Source of the DNA: Nocardia wallacei
Lineage (GTDB): Bacteria > Actinomycetota > Actinomycetes > Mycobacteriales > Mycobacteriaceae
DNA length: 64,000 bases
Direction: 5' to 3'
Assembly: GCF_014466955.1 (NCBI RefSeq)
Contig: NZ_AP023396.1
Location: forward strand, 4,526,001 to 4,590,000
Part shown: positions 22,279 through 31,802 of the stretch, in pieces
How the letters are laid out: each line of letters opens with the position of its first letter
Numbering within the stretch: position 1 is the stretch's first letter
The notes under the pieces: generated by a model
Told to the model about the DNA's origin: nothing
What the model saw: the letters and a program-made list of their open reading frames with translations, nothing else
Databases searched by the model: none
Position numbers and translations under genes: made by a program

Positions 22279-23130
22279 TCATGATGTGGTTTCGAATTCG
22301 ATCGGGGTCAACCGGCCGAGGCGGGCTTGCCGTCGGCGGCGGTGGTAGGTGCGTTCGATCCAGGTGACGATCGCGGTCCGTAACTGTTCGCGAGTGTCCC
22401 ACCGCTGCCGGTCCAAGACGTTGCGTTGCAGCAGACTGAAAAAGCTCTCCATCGCGGCGTTATCACCGGCTGCGCCGACCCGGCCCATCGATCCAGATAT
22501 GCCGAATCGGTTGAGCGCGTGGACAAAACGGCGTGATCGAAATTGAGATCCGCGGTCGGTGTGAAGGATGCAACCTGCTACGTCACCCCGACGGGCAACC
22601 GCATTGTTCAACGCGGTGACCGCGAGTCTGGACTTCATGCGAGAGTCGATCGAGTAGCCCACGATCCGTCCTGAGAACACGTCCTTGATCGCGCACAGAT
22701 AGAGCTTCCCTCATCGGTGCGATGCTCAGTGATGTCGCTGAGCCACAACCGGTTTCGTTGATCAGCGGTGAAGTTCCGGCGGACGAGGTCATCGTGGACC
22801 GGCGGACCCGGTTTCCCACTCTTGCCGCTGCGTCGTTTGCCGAACGCGCTCCACCACCGATTGCTCGAGCAGATCCGCCACGCGGTGCGCTGGGCCATCG
22901 TTTCACCGGCTTCGCGGGCCTCATCGGCGAGAAACCGGTATCCGAACTCGGGGTCGTCGCGGTGCGCGTCGAACAACGCGTTGGCTCGATACGCCTGCGC
23001 GATCTCGCTGGTGGTGACCGGTTCGGCCAGCCATCGGTAGTAGGGCTGGCGAGCGAGCTGCAGTACCCGGCACGTCACCACCACAGGAATCCCCTCGGCG
23101 GCAAGCTCTTTCACGAGCGGGTAGAGCCTT
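22279..23130 (-). pseudogene. IS3 transposase orfB (DDE integrase), frameshifted
   Basis: Reads GKRLYPLVKELAAEGIPVVV, then RQPYYRWLAEPVTTSE and LWLSDITEHRTDEG. Near 22710 one base is missing (GATGAGGGAAGCTC where an extra base would give EGKLYLC). The frame then continues as CAIKDVFSGRIVGYS, TDRGSQFRSRRF and NAAMESFFSLLQ to the stop at 22279. D (DITEH), D (HTDRGSQ) and E (MESFFS) can all be seen, but not in one frame, so the enzyme is inactive as written. Confidence 0.85.
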
Positions 23131-23418
23131 TTCCCGGTAGCTGTGCTTGCGATAGATATGCCGCGGCCCGCCGCAGGACTTCGTTTTCCTGCTCCAGCAA
23201 CCGGATACGACGCCGTGCATCCGTAACTCGGCCGACTCCGTCCGTGCCGGGCCCGGCTTGTTCCCGTCATCGACGTCGGCCTGGCGCATCCATTTCGACA
23301 ACGTCACCGGATGAACACCGAAATCAGCGGCGATCTGCTCCAGCGTCACCCCGTCCTCACGGTTACGGGCAACCCGGACCACATCGTCACGGAACTCCTG
23401 CGGGTACGGCTTGGGCAC
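23130..23418 (-). pseudogene. IS3 transposase orfA (HTH), frameshifted
   Basis: Starts at GTG 23418 with PKPYPQEFRDDVVRVARN, then an HTH (GVTLEQIAADFGVHPVTLSK). After ESAELR a G appears to be missing; the leucine-zipper part (RRRIRLLEQENEVLRRAAAY) is in the +1 frame. An AAAAG run just before KRLYPLV looks like the usual -1 slippage site for orfA-orfB fusion. Confidence 0.8.
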
Positions 23419-23485
23419 GTGAACATCCTTCCAGGCCCACCTTCCGGCAAGCCAGATCGATGTCACCTATCCGTGCAGCAGCCCC

Positions 23486-24368
23486 TTCCGCATATGAAAG
23501 TTCGGCTGCTTGCTCTGCGAGTGACTGCGACGATATTGCTGGCCGCAGCTGCTAGGTCGGTGGGTGCAAGAGAGCGGGTCGATGGTGGGGGTGGCCTGGA
23601 AGTGGAGCGCTCGCACGAATTCTCATTTGAAGACATCGGGGCCTTTGATCCGGCGCTCTGACCTGGGCGGGCACGGTCGTCACACTCGACCATCGACGGC
23701 TTGCAGGTGAAATTGCGTATTTCGGCGATAGCATGCGAGCCCGACGTCCGGGCCGATATCCGCAACTGGACGGATCGAAAATCGACCTCGAACACCGGCT
23801 CCAGATTCGCAAAAGTCCTTCTGGCGCAACCGGTTTGGGCACTGAATAACCGGCGCACCCGCATTCGATTCAACACCTAGTCACGGGCCCTGTGGCGGAT
23901 GGCGGCGCCCATCGTAGCGATCGATTTCACGAAAAATTTTAATGTCCATCGATAGAGTAAACGCTGCATACTGTGCGGATGACCTTCCGTGCAGTGTGAA
24001 GCAGTGCCTTCCCGGCACCTGGCATGCCGATCGGGAACTTTGTTCGTTTGGATCGGATGTAGCGATAGGGTGCGAGTCACCGAGACCGGGCGGGTTCGGT
24101 CAAGCGGGCATCTTCGCCCCACCACTTGTTTCTGCTGCTGCTCTCCCTTCCCTAACATGAATGCTCCGGGCTCAGCCGGTGATGCGGATTATTGATGCGA
24201 GTACACCTGGTCGAGGGTGGCCGTTCTGAACCAACTGGCGATCCGCCGGATCCGGGCGAGCAGAAGCGGATCTAAGCTCAGGGATCAGAGCTGGAGAGTC
24301 TCGACTCGCTCCGCAGAACTGGAGCGGAATCATAAGTTCTGCCAACGCAATCAAGATTGAGGATCACG
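23486..24368. other. Gene-poor interval
   Basis: About 880 bp without a gene I can support. Around 23690-23880 two plus-strand frames give somewhat protein-like stretches, one ending at TAG 23878, but no start, RBS or family motif ties them together. Possibly remnants of a small gene. Confidence 0.45.
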
Positions 24369-24545
24369 ATGGCTGGAGAATCGCCAGTTGTGCGATGGTT
24401 GGCCAACGGCAGCATTGCAGTCTATTTTACGCTAGTTGACGCAAACGGGGATTTTGAAGCGGGACGGTGGACCTTTGAACCGGAAGACGATGATTTTGAA
24501 TTCTGGGCGACGATGGCATCGCCGTACACTCAAGAAGGACTTTGA
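24369..24545 (+). CDS. Small acidic hypothetical protein
   Basis: 58 aa from ATG 24369 with GAGGA 5 nt upstream. It contains VVRWLANGSIAVYFTLVD and EPEDDDFEFWATM: acidic, no cysteines, no signal peptide, looks like a small beta-rich domain. An in-frame upstream ATG at 24357 would overlap the RBS and is less likely. No family recognised; it stands alone between gene-poor stretches upstream of LAL paralogue 3. Confidence 0.5.
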   Translation: MAGESPVVRWLANGSIAVYFTLVDANGDFEAGRWTFEPEDDDFEFWATMASPYTQEGL

Positions 24546-25029
24546 CGGCAGTCCGCGAAGGTTCTAACTGGGCAGACTGTGTATGGAGATGCCGACGGTG
24601 CCGATATTGGAGTGCATCCAATATCCCGCGGCGGTGCTCGATTGCGCTGCTGCGTTTAGTGCAGGGCACAAATCGAAAGATGCATACACGCTCACTACTA
24701 CCCGCGAGGCTCCATCACTTGCTCATTGGCGATGGACAGGCGCTCGTTGCAACATTTTGCGGTAATACGTTACTCCGACCTACTGTCCAGCTTTATATTC
24801 GCGGTACATGGGCGCATTTGACCGGCGCATTCTTCGAATCGATGCAGCTCGGGCCTCACCTATGAGGCATTTCATGCGTTGGTACTACTGGATGTGCCTA
24901 GACGTGCCTGCCGCGAGTTACGCGCCGCCGGAATCCTACCCGCCTCCTCGCGCCAAATTATCGAGCAGCATTGACCGCCCAAGAGGCTGGTTTCGTCGGC
25001 GCCGTCAACCAACTCTGGACTTGTTGATC
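24546..25029. other. Interval between the small acidic gene and LAL paralogue 3
   Basis: About 480 bp. Plus-strand frames of 60-107 codons are present but overlap each other and lack family-like motifs. Nothing I would call a gene. Confidence 0.45.
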
Positions 25030-27762
25030 TCATTCTAATCTTTCACGAATTCTTCCTGATCGGATGTATCGCATAAGCTCGACGCGGGATCTGACTCCCA
25101 GTTTGCCGAAGATCTTTTTCAAGTGGAATTCGACTGTCCGCGGACTGAGAAACAGCTGTGCCGCAACTTCCCGATTGGTGGCCCCTGTCGCAACAGCCTC
25201 TGCGATCCGCGCTTCCTGAGGTGTCAGTGTTGTCACATCGCTCGACGTGACCGGGCCAGTAGATTCACCTTCAGCACGCAATTCCGACCGTGCACGCTCG
25301 GCCCATCCTTTGGCACCGAGCGAGCAAAACGTCTCGAACGCGGCCCATAGCGAATTGCGTGCATCGTCTCGGCGTCGCCTCCGACGCAGATGTTCTCCCA
25401 ACAGCAGCTGCGTCCGAGCCCGCTCCATCGGCTGATCACCACGCGCATGGAACTCCAGCGCGCGACGGAAGTGCTCGACTGCAGCCTCAGGCGCAGCAAG
25501 CAAGGCATCGCATCGAGCTGCCAGTGCCGCCAAGTCTGGTGAGCGCGAGAGCTCGGACAATCGCTTGAACTTCTCGAACGGCCGGACCGCATGCTGGGGC
25601 TGCCCTGCTTTGACTGCGGCCTCAACCAGGTCGGGTGTATTCCTCACCATAATGCGTGGGTCACCTCCGGACATCGCTTGCTGGAGATTGCCTACTGCCA
25701 CTGCAGGCCGGCCAGCTACCAAGTCGACCAGCCCGAGCGCATGCCTCGCCATAGCAGCTGCGGCTCCCAGCCCACGAGGTACCGCCTCGGCGAGCACCTC
25801 TCGAGCCAAGCGGCGGGCGGTTTGTTCCTCTCCCTGATACGCTGCCACGACCGCCACGCAACTTCGGTACCAACAGTTCAGGTTTGAGTATCCGAGTTCT
25901 TCACTGAGGCGACATCCCTCTTCAGCAGAAGCGACGGCCATCATGAGGCGTCCGCTGAATACATGGTCATCGAATGTGGAGCCCAATGCCCAAACCAAGG
26001 TTCCAGCACCGCCGAGCCTGCGGGCATCTCGGACAGCCACCGCGTTCAACCACCGCGCCCGGTCCTGCTTGCCGAGGTCTCGCATCAATTCGCTGGCCCA
26101 GCAGAGTAGAGCTGGCACACCGATTGTGCCCACGGCGTCTTCGTCCCCTTCTTTCCATTCAGGTTCGAGGCCGATGTGTATCCGACAGACACTCCGGAAT
26201 AATCGCAGCAAAGCATCCTCTGCTCGATGACCGGATATTGGCACATGTTCACTCAATTCGACCATGTCCGTCCATCCGGTGGCCGAATCGGCGTGCCAGC
26301 AGGCCGCACCGAACATCATCACCAGCGGTATCACGCGGTCTGGAGTGCTGTGGTCGATATCGACCAGTAGCGGACGAAGCATCGTTACAGCATCGATAGG
26401 GGCGCCGGTGAACAGCTCCAACATGGCTTGGATTCCGCCGATGCTATAGCGAAGGGAGGTGTCCAGCGGCACCTCCTGTTCCAGAAGTCTCACAATGGCC
26501 GCGGCTCGACCGGGTTCGCCAGCATGCCAACTTGCAATGGCAGACTCGCTTCGCCTTCGCGACCGCTGCCGTCCATCTGTACTCAGTCGCGCAGAATGAG
26601 CAAGCAATACCGCGGCTGTGGACAGGCTGACACCGGATGCGGCTGCTGCTGCCTGCTCGAGCCGGTCCGCAATCGCCTCGTCAGGACCATCCGCTGCCTG
26701 CCCCAAGTGCCAGGCGCAGCGATGGGCATCACCCGCGTCCGTGAATAGCTGGAATGCGGCAGCGAGGGCGGTGTGTGCATCGCGACGGTCCGCAGATTCG
26801 GCTGTATGATATACGGCCGACCTGATCAGCGGATGGTGAAATCCGATCACTCCATCGCTCATCGTGATCAGATCGTTTAAGTCAAAGAGCGCATCGACCG
26901 CTTTCGCCACAGTTGGGCCGAATTCGTAGGCCGCGCCAGCAAGCACTTCATATCGCAGGTGGCCAGCAGCAGCGACCAGCAACAACACCAGCTGAACCGG
27001 GCGACCGTACTTCTGTACGCGGGCATAGAAAGTTCGACGCAATTCCTCAACAAGTGAGAGGGGGATATAATCAGGGCCGACCTGAACCGCATCGGGTTCG
27101 AGAGTGCAGATTGCGAGTGGGTTTCCCTGAGCCGCATTCAAAATGGCATCTTGTTGTGCTGGAGACAATTTCAGCTCGGCCCGCTCTAGTAGCAGCTGCC
27201 GCGCGGTCTCCTTTTCCAGGCCAGGTAGCACCATGTCGATGGTAGCTGAATCCGAAAAGGAATCCTCGTCTGCGCGGCTCGCTAGCAACAAAACGACCGG
27301 CTCGCTCTCCAAGCGGCGCGTGAGGAATTTGAGAACACCGATGGAAGGACGGTCCGACCACTGTATATCGTCGACTACACATAGCAAAGGCCGCTCGGAA
27401 GCCAACTCGGACAGTAGTGTCAGCGTTGCCAGCCCGGTCAGCAGGCCTCCAGGGTCCGGGCCGTCGCAGCGACCGAATGCCACCCCTAACGCGGTCGCCT
27501 GCGGCTCCGGCAACCGGGCGATTTCATCCAGCACGGGCAAGAGCAGCTGATGCAAGGTTGCATAGCCGAAATCGGACTCGGGCTCCACGCTCCTCGCCCG
27601 CAGCACACGAGCCCTGTCCGTCTCAGACGCGATAATGTCCAGCAAAGCGCTCTTGCCGATTCCCGGCTCACCTCGCACAACGGCAACCACGCCCCGCCCG
27701 CTGGCGGCCTGACGTATCAGGTCCGTCAGGGCGGTCCGCTCTTTCCAACGACCATGGAACAC
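25030..27762 (-). CDS. LAL-type LuxR family transcriptional regulator (paralogue 3)
   Basis: 910 aa from GTG 27762 (MFHGRWKE, aligned with MLYGRDKE of paralogue 1). Walker A is RGEPGIGKSALLDI and Walker B LLCVVDDIQWSDRPS. The N-terminal block DFGYATLHQLLLPVLDEIAR is almost the same as in paralogue 1. The C-terminal LuxR HTH reads LTPQEARIAEAVATGATNRE, then SPRTVEFHLKKIFGKLGV. No Shine-Dalgarno is clear. With paralogues 1 and 2 this gives three LAL genes in the same orientation within 13 kb, probably by duplication. An FAD monooxygenase lies downstream on the opposite strand and could be a target. Confidence 0.92.
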   Translation of the reverse strand: MFHGRWKERTALTDLIRQAASGRGVVAVVRGEPGIGKSALLDIIASETDRARVLRARSVEPESDFGYATLHQLLLPVLDEIARLPEPQATALGVAFGRCDGPDPGGLLTGLATLTLLSELASERPLLCVVDDIQWSDRPSIGVLKFLTRRLESEPVVLLLASRADEDSFSDSATIDMVLPGLEKETARQLLLERAELKLSPAQQDAILNAAQGNPLAICTLEPDAVQVGPDYIPLSLVEELRRTFYARVQKYGRPVQLVLLLVAAAGHLRYEVLAGAAYEFGPTVAKAVDALFDLNDLITMSDGVIGFHHPLIRSAVYHTAESADRRDAHTALAAAFQLFTDAGDAHRCAWHLGQAADGPDEAIADRLEQAAAAASGVSLSTAAVLLAHSARLSTDGRQRSRRRSESAIASWHAGEPGRAAAIVRLLEQEVPLDTSLRYSIGGIQAMLELFTGAPIDAVTMLRPLLVDIDHSTPDRVIPLVMMFGAACWHADSATGWTDMVELSEHVPISGHRAEDALLRLFRSVCRIHIGLEPEWKEGDEDAVGTIGVPALLCWASELMRDLGKQDRARWLNAVAVRDARRLGGAGTLVWALGSTFDDHVFSGRLMMAVASAEEGCRLSEELGYSNLNCWYRSCVAVVAAYQGEEQTARRLAREVLAEAVPRGLGAAAAMARHALGLVDLVAGRPAVAVGNLQQAMSGGDPRIMVRNTPDLVEAAVKAGQPQHAVRPFEKFKRLSELSRSPDLAALAARCDALLAAPEAAVEHFRRALEFHARGDQPMERARTQLLLGEHLRRRRRRDDARNSLWAAFETFCSLGAKGWAERARSELRAEGESTGPVTSSDVTTLTPQEARIAEAVATGATNREVAAQLFLSPRTVEFHLKKIFGKLGVRSRVELMRYIRSGRIRERLE

Positions 27763-28719
27763 GAGTCGAGGTTAACCAGCAGCGCCCAGTTCCAGCACCT
27801 ATGTCGGCAGTACTCCGGATCAGCGACCGGGCACAAGCAAAGTCTCTTTGATGATGGCACGGCCAAGAAGAAGCCGAGCGGCACCAACCCGTCTGTAACG
27901 GTGCGGAGTTTTGGATGGGGGAGATCGCCAGTCTTTGTCCTCGTTATGTCTATGCCAGGTGCGCCCGCCGGGACCTCCTGCAGAAGGAGCAAACGTACCG
28001 ACACAGCAGTATGTGCAGGCGGCGCTACCCAGCAGTGTCCAGAGCCTGATGAGCGCCGGTTGGGCAGCGAGCCAGATGACGGCGGAGGGAACGTGTAGCG
28101 ATGTCAATTCGGCCCTCGCCGCAAGGATGCTCCGGCTACGCGACCGTCCTGTCGGCGAGCTTGGCGTCCCGGCTCGGCCTCGCTTGTTGTTCCCGGGTCG
28201 ACTTGGCGGCGGTACGAGGCTGCCAATCGCGAACAAGCCAGACAAGCCCTCGACCGCGTGCTCGACCCCTACCGCCAGCAACCCACCGCGACCAACCAAC
28301 ACGACGTGTCGCTCAAGTTCAGTGGTCCGCGGGCAGATCTGGCCCGCATTCCTGCTCCCCGACACCATCATCGTCGACGACACCACCACACCCGACCCCG
28401 TACCGCCACAACACTCGATCCTCAGCGCTCGACGCCCCGCGCCAACAACTCCACGACACCCCCACCGCCGCGCGGCAGATCGAGACCGCCGCCACCGGCC
28501 ACACACACCTTCCCCACCCCTGATCTCTCACCGCAACCACAGGGGATCGAGAAAAGACCCGACGGTCGTCCGGCGGCGACAGTGTTGCCGGCCGGACCAA
28601 TAAAATAGTACAGCCAGTCCGCCGGAGCGCTCCACCGCGATCCATCTATTCACTTTCTCACCTACACCTGCAGCAGCCCAATTGCTCCACCATCCACCTG
28701 GACCATTGCCGAACATGCT
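27763..28719. other. Gene-poor interval upstream of the AfsR-like remnant
   Basis: About 950 bp. Long open frames exist on both strands but are Pro/Arg/His-rich, mutually antisense and without start signals. I see no conserved motif. It may include the degraded 5' part of the AfsR-like regulator that follows. Confidence 0.45.
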
Positions 28720-29160
28720 GTGCAATTGGCTATGTCGGCAGACCGGCGGGCCGTGCTTGACTTGCCCCGTGACACGCGAGTGCGAGCAGCATTCGACTTG
28801 TCCTATCGAGAATTGTCACGGTTACGGCGAATAGCGTTTCGTCGTCTGGACCTGCATCCCGGTTTGCACCTCGAAGCACACGCCGTCGCAGCGCTGGCTG
28901 AGGTCAGTATTGAGACGGACCGCGAGGACTGGAAGCCCTTAACGATGACCGTCTTCTCAACTAAATGCGCGCGTGGCAGGTAACCGGATGCACGACCTGT
29001 GGCGCGATTGCGCACGTACTCTCGCCGCCACCGATCCCGCCGCGGACAACGCCCGCGCCGCCGCTCGGCCATTGGACCACTGTCGCGGCACCGCCGACCG
29101 GGTACTTGGCTATACGCTGCTTCGCGCACCACCGAAAGCCCACGCAGGAGCTGTGTGCTG
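28720..29160 (+). pseudogene. AfsR/BTAD NB-ARC-type regulator remnant
   Basis: The first part (TRVRAAFDLSYRELSRLRR, then FRRLDLHPGLHLEAHAVAAL) matches the winged-helix region after the NB-ARC ATPase in AfsR/SARP-type regulators. A frame change follows, then GNRMHDLWRDCARTLAATD and NARAAARPLDHCRGTADRV, corresponding to the family's RMHDLLRDYA block. ATPase, DNA-binding domain and TPR tail are absent. A relic of a regulator that probably belonged with nearby secondary-metabolism genes. Confidence 0.7.
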
Positions 29161-29421
29161 GCGCGCCCGCTCATCTGCGGTGAGGTCGCCCAGCGTGCAG
29201 AGCACCGTCTGCGCGGAGTTGGACCGGTGCGCTGCGTCCGACAGCCGGATTCGGTTCCTGGTCCGGCGGACGGTGCAAGCGACATCGCTAACGCAGCGAT
29301 CTCCAAATCACCCGCCGTAGGTTCGAACTGGCGACTTCACCGATCTCACGCCCTGCCCCACCATGTATCTTCGTTTTCAGGAGGGGGCGCAGCGACAGCG
29401 CCGTTGACGCGTGGAGGTTTC

Positions 29422-30924
29422 GTGACTGAACCGGTGGTGATTGTCGGGGCGGGACCGACGGGCCTTGCGCTGGCTTGTTGTCTCCTGCGCCAAGGTACGG
29501 AGGTCCGCATAATAGATCAGGCGCTGAACCCTACGACGACCTCACGAGCGATGAGTATGCAGCCGGGCGGAGCCGAAGTTTTACGGCGCTTGGGAGTGCT
29601 CGCGGAACTGTCAGAACGGTCGTTGCGTGTCGAGGAAATCGTTGTTCACTTCTACAGTGGGGAAACGGTCCGGATTGATACGAATCGGCGAGCGCCGGGC
29701 AATGCTCCTTCCGGGATGTTGATTTCGCAGGCGGAGGTAGAGACCGCGTTGCGCCGCCGTTTAGGCGATCTGGGCGGCGAGGTCGAGTGGGGTCGCGAGT
29801 TCATCGACGCCATACCGAGATCCGATGGGCTTACCGTATGCGTCGCCGGGAACGAAAATATTCAGGCCAGTTGGTTGATCGGCTGCGACGGTGCACACAG
29901 CCGAGTTCGTAAGTCGGCAGGCATCAAATTCGCTGGCGCGCCCCTCTCGGAGCAATTCCTTCTCGCTGACGTCGACGGAGATTTCCCCTTTTCGCGTGAT
30001 GCAATACAGACCTACTTGTCGAGCGAAAACAGTATCAGCGTCATCCCTTTGCCGGGCGGCGTGTGGCGATTGATAGCCTCAACCGCGTCCGAGTCCGGTG
30101 ACGAGCCGGACTCAGCTGTAGTGCAACAGCGGTTGATGACCATACTGGAGGAACTCACCGGGTGCAATTCGTCTATCGTGCGCAACGTCGGCTGGGCTTC
30201 CTCCTACCGAATACAGCGGCGTCTGGCCGATTCGTATCGACGTGATCGAATATTGCTTGCTGGTGACGCTGCGCATATTCACAGCCCGTTCGGCGGTCAG
30301 GGCATCAACACTGGTCTTGGCGATGCGGAGAATCTAGCGTGGAAGCTCGCCTTGGTCGCGGCCGGTCGAGCCGACCATCGCTTGCTCGACAGCTACGAGG
30401 CAGAGCGCCGTCCGGTCGCTTCGAAGGTGTTGCGATCGACCACCTCGTCGACTGCCCTCGTCCTCGGCACCAGCACTCCGGCGAAGCTTTTCCGCCGGTG
30501 CGTGCTCCTACCCCTCCTGAGAAGCGCTCGTGTCCAGCGCCACATCGTTGAACAGGCGGCCCAGCTCAATCTGAGTTATCGAGGTGGTCCGTTGGCCTCA
30601 CCAGGTCGACGAAACCGTCACTTCGCTGGTGGCGGCCGAGTTCTGGACATGAATTGCCGTCGCACCGACGGAAGCGAAACACACCTCCACGTCGAACTCG
30701 ATGGCCACTGGGTGCTGATCGAGCCCGTGGCTGCCGAATCCACTGCACGTGCCGCCGTGCTGCGAACGATCGGTGCCGACGCTGTGACGATACTCGAGCG
30801 CGCCGACGGCCGATCGCCCGAAAGTCTGTTGGTGCGACCAGACGGTCACCTTGCCGAACGTGGTACACCCGAACAGATCGAGAAATGGGTGGCCGAAATG
30901 TTGCTGCCCGAGCATACAGAGTAA
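29422..30924 (+). CDS. FAD-dependent monooxygenase (PHBH fold, aromatic hydroxylase type)
   Basis: 500 aa from GTG 29422, with GGAGG 4 nt upstream; the frame is open further upstream but without motifs. The N-terminus has the FAD dinucleotide fold VVIVGAGPTGLALACCLL. The DG motif is WLIGCDGAHSRVRKSAG and the second FAD motif RILLAGDAAHIHSPFGGQG. The C-terminal thioredoxin-like region is present (HLHVELDGHWVLIEP). Order and length fit class A flavoprotein hydroxylases acting on phenols or aromatic polyketides, using NAD(P)H and O2. It stands alone downstream of an AfsR-like remnant, near three LAL regulators. Substrate unknown. Confidence 0.9.
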   Translation: MTEPVVIVGAGPTGLALACCLLRQGTEVRIIDQALNPTTTSRAMSMQPGGAEVLRRLGVLAELSERSLRVEEIVVHFYSGETVRIDTNRRAPGNAPSGMLISQAEVETALRRRLGDLGGEVEWGREFIDAIPRSDGLTVCVAGNENIQASWLIGCDGAHSRVRKSAGIKFAGAPLSEQFLLADVDGDFPFSRDAIQTYLSSENSISVIPLPGGVWRLIASTASESGDEPDSAVVQQRLMTILEELTGCNSSIVRNVGWASSYRIQRRLADSYRRDRILLAGDAAHIHSPFGGQGINTGLGDAENLAWKLALVAAGRADHRLLDSYEAERRPVASKVLRSTTSSTALVLGTSTPAKLFRRCVLLPLLRSARVQRHIVEQAAQLNLSYRGGPLASPGRRNRHFAGGGRVLDMNCRRTDGSETHLHVELDGHWVLIEPVAAESTARAAVLRTIGADAVTILERADGRSPESLLVRPDGHLAERGTPEQIEKWVAEMLLPEHTE

Positions 30925-30956
30925 TCGCGAGCATCGACCTAACCGTTCACCGACCT

Positions 30957-31080
30957 GGTGGATGCGGGCGGGCGTGGTGCATGGGTCAACGCCCGTCCGC
31001 ATCGCGAGACCGGCGTTGCGTCGATCGCGGGCTGAGTGTCGAGCGTGACCATCTGTATGGTCTCCCAGACGACCCGCCCT
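30957..31080 (+). pseudogene. IS21 istA fragment
   Basis: Reads WVNARPHRETGVASIAG with a stop soon after. It aligns at DNA level with istA of the IS21 element near 50540-50630 (VNARPYRETGVAPIARLSVE). About 120 bp with many substitutions; a dead trace of a related element. Confidence 0.7.
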
Positions 31081-31454
31081 CCGGGCGGTTGGAGCCGCTC
31101 CCGGACGAGGTCCGCGAGGCCCTCAGAACGCAAAATACCTTCAGCCATCCGAGCTCCTGCCGAACGAAGAATGAGATCGCGAGGGATACCTCCCACAATT
31201 GCCGGAATAGCAGCTGTACGGAAGTCACTGTCGCGCATAGCTAAGATGCGGTCCACGCACGGAAGATCCCGCACCCCGGACCGAGCCACATATCCGACAT
31301 TCGCTTCTCCACTGGGGGGCACCCACTCGCCGGCTCGGGATCGACGCCCAAGTCATCGGCTCGGTCACCGCCGCCTACTTCCTGCCCGCCGCATTCCTCC
31401 GCAAATTCGTCGCTGTCCTCGCAACGCTCTACCGGCGCAGCCACCTCGCTGTCG

Positions 31455-31640
31455 ACGCAATCATCGTGATCGCGCTGCTGGCGGTCACGGTCGAGGGCGG
31501 TCGCGAGATCCTGGGGCTCTGGGCCGGGGACGGTGGTGAGGGCGTCTGCGACGGGCTGAAAGGTTTGCCGAAGCGATCGGGCAGACCTGGCCCCAACCCG
31601 AGTTACACCGTTATCTGGACAGACCCCGTTGCACGAGCCG
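31455..31640 (+). pseudogene. IS256-family transposase remnant
   Basis: EGGREILGLWAGDGGEG is a typical IS256 block. It joins directly to VCDGLKGLP, which normally lies some 25 residues later, so an internal deletion is present. The next frame continues AEAIGQTWPQPELHRYLD. No start and no catalytic context. The ~130 bp upstream may be part of the same remnant but shows no clear motif. Confidence 0.7.
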
Positions 31641-31802
31641 GTGACGGCCCTCGATAGTCAACGGGGCATTACGGTGAGACACGGCGGTTCTTTCACTCGC
31701 GGACGGACGTGTGGTTGGCACTTCACATCCTGCCGCCGAAAGCACCGCGCCTTCAGCTCACCCCACCCCCGGCGTCACCAACGTCACGGCCTCATACAGC
31801 TA

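Larger units (their letters stand above)
22225..23485 (-). mobile_element. IS3-family insertion sequence, decayed
   Basis: A perfect 25-bp inverted repeat bounds a 1,261-bp unit: 22225-22249 and 23461-23485 (the left copy begins GGGGCTGCTGCACGG). The size fits IS3. Inside are orfA and orfB on the minus strand, both damaged. No target-site duplication is evident in the flanks (GCTC left, TTCC right). Confidence 0.85.

Noticed and set aside
27820..28603. Overlapping open frames on both strands
   Set aside because: Both are Pro/Arg-rich, antisense to each other and lack start signals or motifs.
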